Source: JASBRS01 sp964496495 (GTDB lineage Bacteria > Deinococcota > Deinococci > Deinococcales > Trueperaceae). From it: 64,000 bases of DNA. Positions 61,050-64,000 of the stretch are shown here, in pieces; position 1 is the stretch's first letter; each line of letters opens with the position of its first letter. The stretch lies in the NCBI GenBank assembly GCA_964496495.1, contig CAZBZU010000007.1:26281-90280 (forward strand), given 5' to 3'. Below the pieces are notes generated by a model. That model had not been told where the DNA came from. It did not search any database and saw only the letters and a program-made list of their open reading frames with translations. The translations under genes were made by a program, and so were the position numbers.

Positions 61050-61405
61050 AGCTGATCACCGCGGTGATCCGCAAGGAGCGGCTCAACGACGTGCTCTCGG
61101 CTCTCTTCCAGGCCGAGGTCTACGGCGTGACGGTGACGCCGGTCCGCGGCCACGGCGGCGAGCGAGAGGCGGTGCAGACCTACCGTGGCATGACCGTGAA
61201 GATGGAGCTCGTCGAGAAGGTACGCCTCGACATCGGCGTCACCGAGGCGTTCGTGGAGCCCGCCGTGGAGGCCATCCAGACCGGGGCGCGCACCGGCAGC
61301 GTGGGCGACGGCAAGATCTTCGTCATCCCGGTGGACCGGGTGGTGCGCATCCGCACCGGCGAGACCGATAGCGCGGCGGTGACGCCCGAGCCGCTGCCGG
61401 GCTGA
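61046..61405 (+). CDS. glnK: PII-like nitrogen regulatory protein lacking Tyr51, paired with the second amtB
   Basis: The 119-residue protein starts MKLITAVIRKERLNDVLSAL and ends its conserved core with ARTGSVGDGKIFVIPVDRV, so it is a normal-length PII. In the T-loop (QTYRGMTVKMELVEK) Tyr46 is kept but position 51 is Val. It therefore cannot be uridylylated or adenylylated at the usual site. It is translationally coupled to amtB (ATGA). It should still bind ATP, ADP and 2-oxoglutarate and may block its own AmtB without covalent control. Confidence 0.92.
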   Translation: MKLITAVIRKERLNDVLSALFQAEVYGVTVTPVRGHGGEREAVQTYRGMTVKMELVEKVRLDIGVTEAFVEPAVEAIQTGARTGSVGDGKIFVIPVDRVVRIRTGETDSAAVTPEPLPG

Positions 61406-61423
61406 CGGCCCGCCAGCAAGGCG

Positions 61424-61464
61424 CGCGGCGGCCCGGGCCCGGCGCCCGGCTGCGGGCCGCCGCG
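61424..61464 (+). terminator. Terminator-like hairpin after the second amtB-PII pair
   Basis: A perfect 12-bp stem (61424-61435 with 61453-61464) with a 17-base GC-rich loop begins 18 bases after the PII stop. Confidence 0.65.
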
Positions 61465-61494
61465 AGCACCCGCAGCAGGACGGCGAGAGGCCGA

Positions 61495-61526
61495 TAACGC
61501 TTCGATAACGCCGGGCCGACTAGCCT
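61495..61526 (+). promoter_or_regulatory. Promoter with 11-bp direct repeat: TAACGC-N5-TAACGC-N9-TAGCCT
   Basis: TAACGC at 61495-61500 and 61506-61511 (11 bp apart) is followed after 9 bases by TAGCCT (61521-61526), which lies 5 bases before ATG 61532. Spacing and flanks (CCGATAACGCT) equal those of the promoter at 46599-46630. There is no -35. The message would be leaderless. Confidence 0.6.
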
Positions 61527-61531
61527 CGGTC

Positions 61532-62764
61532 ATGCCACGTCGCCGCGTCCTCCACCCCGTCGAACGCCCAGCCGGCGACGCCAGCGTCCGCTCACGCCGC
61601 CGCCGGGGCCACATCCTCCCCCGCGACCTGCATCGCGCGCTGCTGGCGACCCTGCTCGCCATCCCCGTTCTCGGAGCAGCTCCCAGCGCTCACGCGCAGC
61701 TGCTCGGCGACGTGGCGCCCTACTTCCTGTGGCCCGACGCCTGGGCCGGCACGCTCCACGGGCGCGACGTGGTGCAGCGCGACGTCACCATGCATGGCGC
61801 CACCGTCCACATGGGCATCACCACCAAGGCAGCGGCCACCGTGCGCTTCGGCACCTTCAACGGCGGCGGCTTCACCGAGACCTGGCAGGGGAAGGACAAC
61901 ACCGCCACGGTGGACTACGCCGCAGCCACGTACATGGCGGCCGGCGGCCAGGCCACCGTCAATCAGGGCGCCAAGGCCCACGGCGTGGTCCACCTCGACA
62001 CCATGCCCGCCGACAACGGCGTCACCATCGACGCCGTCAAGAAGACCTTCGCCGTTGCGCTCGGCACCTGCACGATGGCGCGCTGCGACAGGCTCACCAC
62101 CAGCGGTCACGCCACCGTCACCACGCCGCACTACAGCCACTCCTTCCACAGCTCCCAGAGCGACGCCGAGGGCGTCGAGGTCGTCGCCCGCGGTCATCTC
62201 CCCGCCCCCGGCACCGGGCTGCACGGCATCTTCGCGCCGGGGGCGAAGGCCGCGGGAGGGGCTACCGACGAAACGAGCCTGAGCTACGACCTCCACCCGA
62301 CCTTCGCCTACGACGCCTGGGCGGCCGCCTACCGAGCCGGCTACCTGGCGGCACGTCAGAGCGACCTGGCACCCTTCGAGAAGTACACCCCGGAAGCATG
62401 CGGGCCCGAGACCCTCGCCAGCTCGCCATGCCGCGCGGCGTACCGCGCCCGGCGCTTCCTGAAGGCCAACGCGGACGTCGCCACCGCCGACTTCACGCGG
62501 GTGGTGAAGGCGCTCGTCAATCGTCGCTGCCCGGGCTTCACGCGTCAGCTCAACCTCTTCGAGGATCGCACCAAGGACATCGTGATCGAGGGCCCCATCG
62601 CCACCTACAAGCTCGTGCGAGACGTGCTCAGGCTCTCCATCACCTCCGACCCGAACGTGAGCTACCAGCGGCTGCCCGACTTCATGCGCTGCCTCTACCC
62701 CTACGACACCTACCGCAAGGTCGTGACGCTTCAGCAGCCCGGCACCAACCCCTTCGTCTTCTAG
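61532..62764 (+). CDS. Secreted protein of unknown function
   Basis: The 410-residue protein has a basic N-terminus and a Sec signal (HRALLATLLAIPVLGAAPSA, cleavage likely after AHA). A beta-rich region rich in Thr, His, Gly and Ala (about 60-200) and a helical C-terminal half with four to five cysteines (CGPETLASSPCRAAYRARRF, RRCPGFTRQLNLF, MRCLYPYDTYRKV) follow. I recognise no domain and no catalytic motif. It shares its promoter type with the beta-helix lipoprotein, which suggests an envelope or matrix role. It converges on the glycosidase gene. Confidence 0.7.
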   Translation: MPRRRVLHPVERPAGDASVRSRRRRGHILPRDLHRALLATLLAIPVLGAAPSAHAQLLGDVAPYFLWPDAWAGTLHGRDVVQRDVTMHGATVHMGITTKAAATVRFGTFNGGGFTETWQGKDNTATVDYAAATYMAAGGQATVNQGAKAHGVVHLDTMPADNGVTIDAVKKTFAVALGTCTMARCDRLTTSGHATVTTPHYSHSFHSSQSDAEGVEVVARGHLPAPGTGLHGIFAPGAKAAGGATDETSLSYDLHPTFAYDAWAAAYRAGYLAARQSDLAPFEKYTPEACGPETLASSPCRAAYRARRFLKANADVATADFTRVVKALVNRRCPGFTRQLNLFEDRTKDIVIEGPIATYKLVRDVLRLSITSDPNVSYQRLPDFMRCLYPYDTYRKVVTLQQPGTNPFVF

Positions 62765-62766
62765 CC

Positions 62767-62804
62767 GACCGGCCGGCGACGCTGCCGGCACTCAGCCGGC
62801 CGGC
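62767..62804. terminator. Possible bidirectional hairpin between the secreted-protein and glycosidase genes
   Basis: GACCGGCCGGC at 62767-62777 pairs with GCCGGCCGG and following bases at 62794-62804, with imperfections. The right arm lies in the last codons of the glycosidase gene. Confidence 0.35.
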
Positions 62805-64000
62805 GGTCCCAGCAGCCACCCGGCCCGCGGCGGCAGGACCGTGCTTCCCGGCACCAGCTCCACCTCGGCCCCGCCGAGCAGCTCCCGCCTGCGTCCCGAG
62901 ACCCCGCTCGCCGCCGGCAGCACCGCCGCCGCGTCACCGGCGTTGACGGCCACCACGACGCCCTCGCCGAGGTGCTCGCGGGCGAACACCAACACCTCGT
63001 CCTCCGCGGCGAGCACCCCGAGCTCGCCGCGCCGCAGGCAGGCGCGCTCGGCGCGCAGCGCGCTCAAGCGGCCGAGGAAGGCGAGTAGCTCCGCGTCCCA
63101 GGCATCCTGGTCGTCCCAGGGAACGGTGTTGCGGCAGCCCGGGTCGTGGCCGCCGGTGAGACCCAGCTCGTCGCCGTAGTAGATGCACGGGGCACCCGGC
63201 AGCGAGAACAGCAACAGGTAGGCGAGCCGCAAGGCGGCATCGTCCTCGAGCAGCACGGTGCGCGCGCGGGGGGTGTCGTGCGAGCCGAGGAGGTTGAGCT
63301 GTGCGTGGACGGCCTCGCGCGGGTGCCGCCGCAGCAGGGCCAGAACGGCGTCGGCGAAGCCGGCGGCGTCGAGCGGGCGGATGTGCCGCAGCCCGCTCCG
63401 CGCCAGCTCGGCGTCGGCCAGGCCACGCCCCTCGCCAGCTCCTCCCACGTAGCCGAAGATGGCGCGGGTGAGCGGGTAGTTCATGACGGCGTCGAACTGA
63501 TCTCCCGCCAGCCAGCGGCCCGCGTCCCCCCAGATCTCGCCGACCAGGTAGCAGTCGTCCTTGACCGCCCGGCAGCGGCGGCGGAACTCCCGCCAGAAGG
63601 CGTCGTCGTCGATCTCGTTGGGCACGTCCAGGCGCCAGCCGTCGGCGCCGAACGCCAGCCACCGCTCCCCGACCTGCCACAGGAACTCGCGCACGGCCGG
63701 CGTGGCCGTGTTGAGCTTGGGTAGCGCCGGCAGGTTCCACCAGGCGTCGTAGTTGAGCTCGCCGCCGCCGTAGGCATTGAGCGGCAGGTCGCGCACCCGG
63801 AACCAGTCCAGATAGGCGCTGTGCGCGCCGTTCTCGAGGATGTCGTTGAACTGCAGGAAGCCCCGCGAGGCGTGGTTGAACACCCCGTCCAGCACCACCC
63901 GCATGCCGCGCTCATGGGCGGCGTCCAACAGGCTTCGGAGCGCCGCGTCGCCGCCCAGCATGGGGTCGACGTGGTGGTAGTCGTGGGTGTGGTAGCGGTG
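62792..64000 (-). CDS. GH13 alpha-amylase family glycosidase, C-terminal part
   Basis: The gene enters from the right edge, and 402 residues are visible. The frame reads into the window with YHTHDYHHVDPMLGGD, so the ATG at 63961 is internal. GH13 regions are complete: region I VLDGVFNH, region II GWRLDVPNE with the nucleophile Asp, region III LVGEIWGD with the acid Glu, and region IV LLGSHDTPR. A small C-terminal beta domain ends the protein. The sequence style (region V-like AWWNLPALPKLN) points to neopullulanase or cyclomaltodextrinase-type enzymes acting on maltodextrins. The N-terminal domain is outside the window. Confidence 0.92.
   Translation of the reverse strand, partial: HRYHTHDYHHVDPMLGGDAALRSLLDAAHERGMRVVLDGVFNHASRGFLQFNDILENGAHSAYLDWFRVRDLPLNAYGGGELNYDAWWNLPALPKLNTATPAVREFLWQVGERWLAFGADGWRLDVPNEIDDDAFWREFRRRCRAVKDDCYLVGEIWGDAGRWLAGDQFDAVMNYPLTRAIFGYVGGAGEGRGLADAELARSGLRHIRPLDAAGFADAVLALLRRHPREAVHAQLNLLGSHDTPRARTVLLEDDAALRLAYLLLFSLPGAPCIYYGDELGLTGGHDPGCRNTVPWDDQDAWDAELLAFLGRLSALRAERACLRRGELGVLAAEDEVLVFAREHLGEGVVVAVNAGDAAAVLPAASGVSGRRRELLGGAEVELVPGSTVLPPRAGWLLGPPAG

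Overview
The window is very GC-rich bacterial chromosome (roughly 70% or more by eye), densely coded, with frequent GTG starts and 4-base GTGA/ATGA gene overlaps. I recognise no rRNA, tRNA, IS element, phage gene or confirmed CRISPR array. The best guess for the source is a Deinococcota (Truepera-like) draft or metagenome-assembled genome. Supporting points are a class III (Thermus-type) old yellow enzyme, Thermus-type HpaB and HpaC, a NucS nuclease, a HisG short form with HisZ, and a recurrent TANNNT box 5-9 bases before start codons, which fits leaderless mRNAs. Four runs of exactly 100 N (22269-22368, 25177-25276, 39259-39358, 50476-50575) show that this is a scaffold.

Layout. 1-1800: the end of a dipeptide-type ABC importer (minus strand). 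1.9-9 kb: housekeeping and amino-acid genes (corA, hisG-hisZ, a DUF4345-like membrane protein, a small unknown gene with proB, asd, degV). 9-17 kb: a lipoprotein, comM, an uncharacterised three-gene operon, mscS, a LysE-type exporter, a DUF2239 gene and a GAF-GGDEF cyclase. 17-25 kb: an acyl-CoA carboxylase beta subunit, galT with an FtsB-like gene, an old yellow enzyme, a MarR regulator, divergent DNA-repair genes nucS and nfo, and a secreted protein.

25-44 kb is an aromatic-acid catabolic region. A minus-strand operon (dapA-like, hpaG-like, hpaE, hpaB, hpaD) should convert 4-hydroxyphenylacetate through homoprotocatechuate. The flavin reductase hpaC lies about 3.7 kb away, behind a MacB-type efflux operon and divergent from a PucR-type regulator. 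A plus-strand run (paaH, a damaged paaI, paaK, a hotdog thioesterase, EthD, HAD, aldehyde dehydrogenase) points to phenylacetate activation and phenylacetyl-CoA breakdown.

44-51 kb: a beta-helix lipoprotein and a polyamine module. speA makes agmatine from arginine, and divergent aguA-aguB take agmatine to putrescine. 51-57 kb: a GGDEF-EAL protein, a long-chain acyl-CoA synthetase, an RmlA-type nucleotidyltransferase and a degraded stretch with a truncated gene. 57-61.4 kb: two complete ammonium transporter/PII pairs, in which the second PII lacks Tyr51. 61.5-64 kb: a secreted protein of unknown function and the C-terminal part of a GH13 glycosidase.

The most distinctive unexplained signal is a shared promoter architecture, TAACGC-N5-TAACGC-N9-TAGnCT, in front of the beta-helix lipoprotein (46599-46630) and the secreted protein at 61532 (61495-61526). 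It suggests a regulon of envelope proteins controlled by a PhoB/OmpR-like activator. A second theme is short (11-15 bp) tandem duplications at gene ends, which coincide with three of the four assembly gaps; the fourth gap is flanked by a 28-bp direct repeat.
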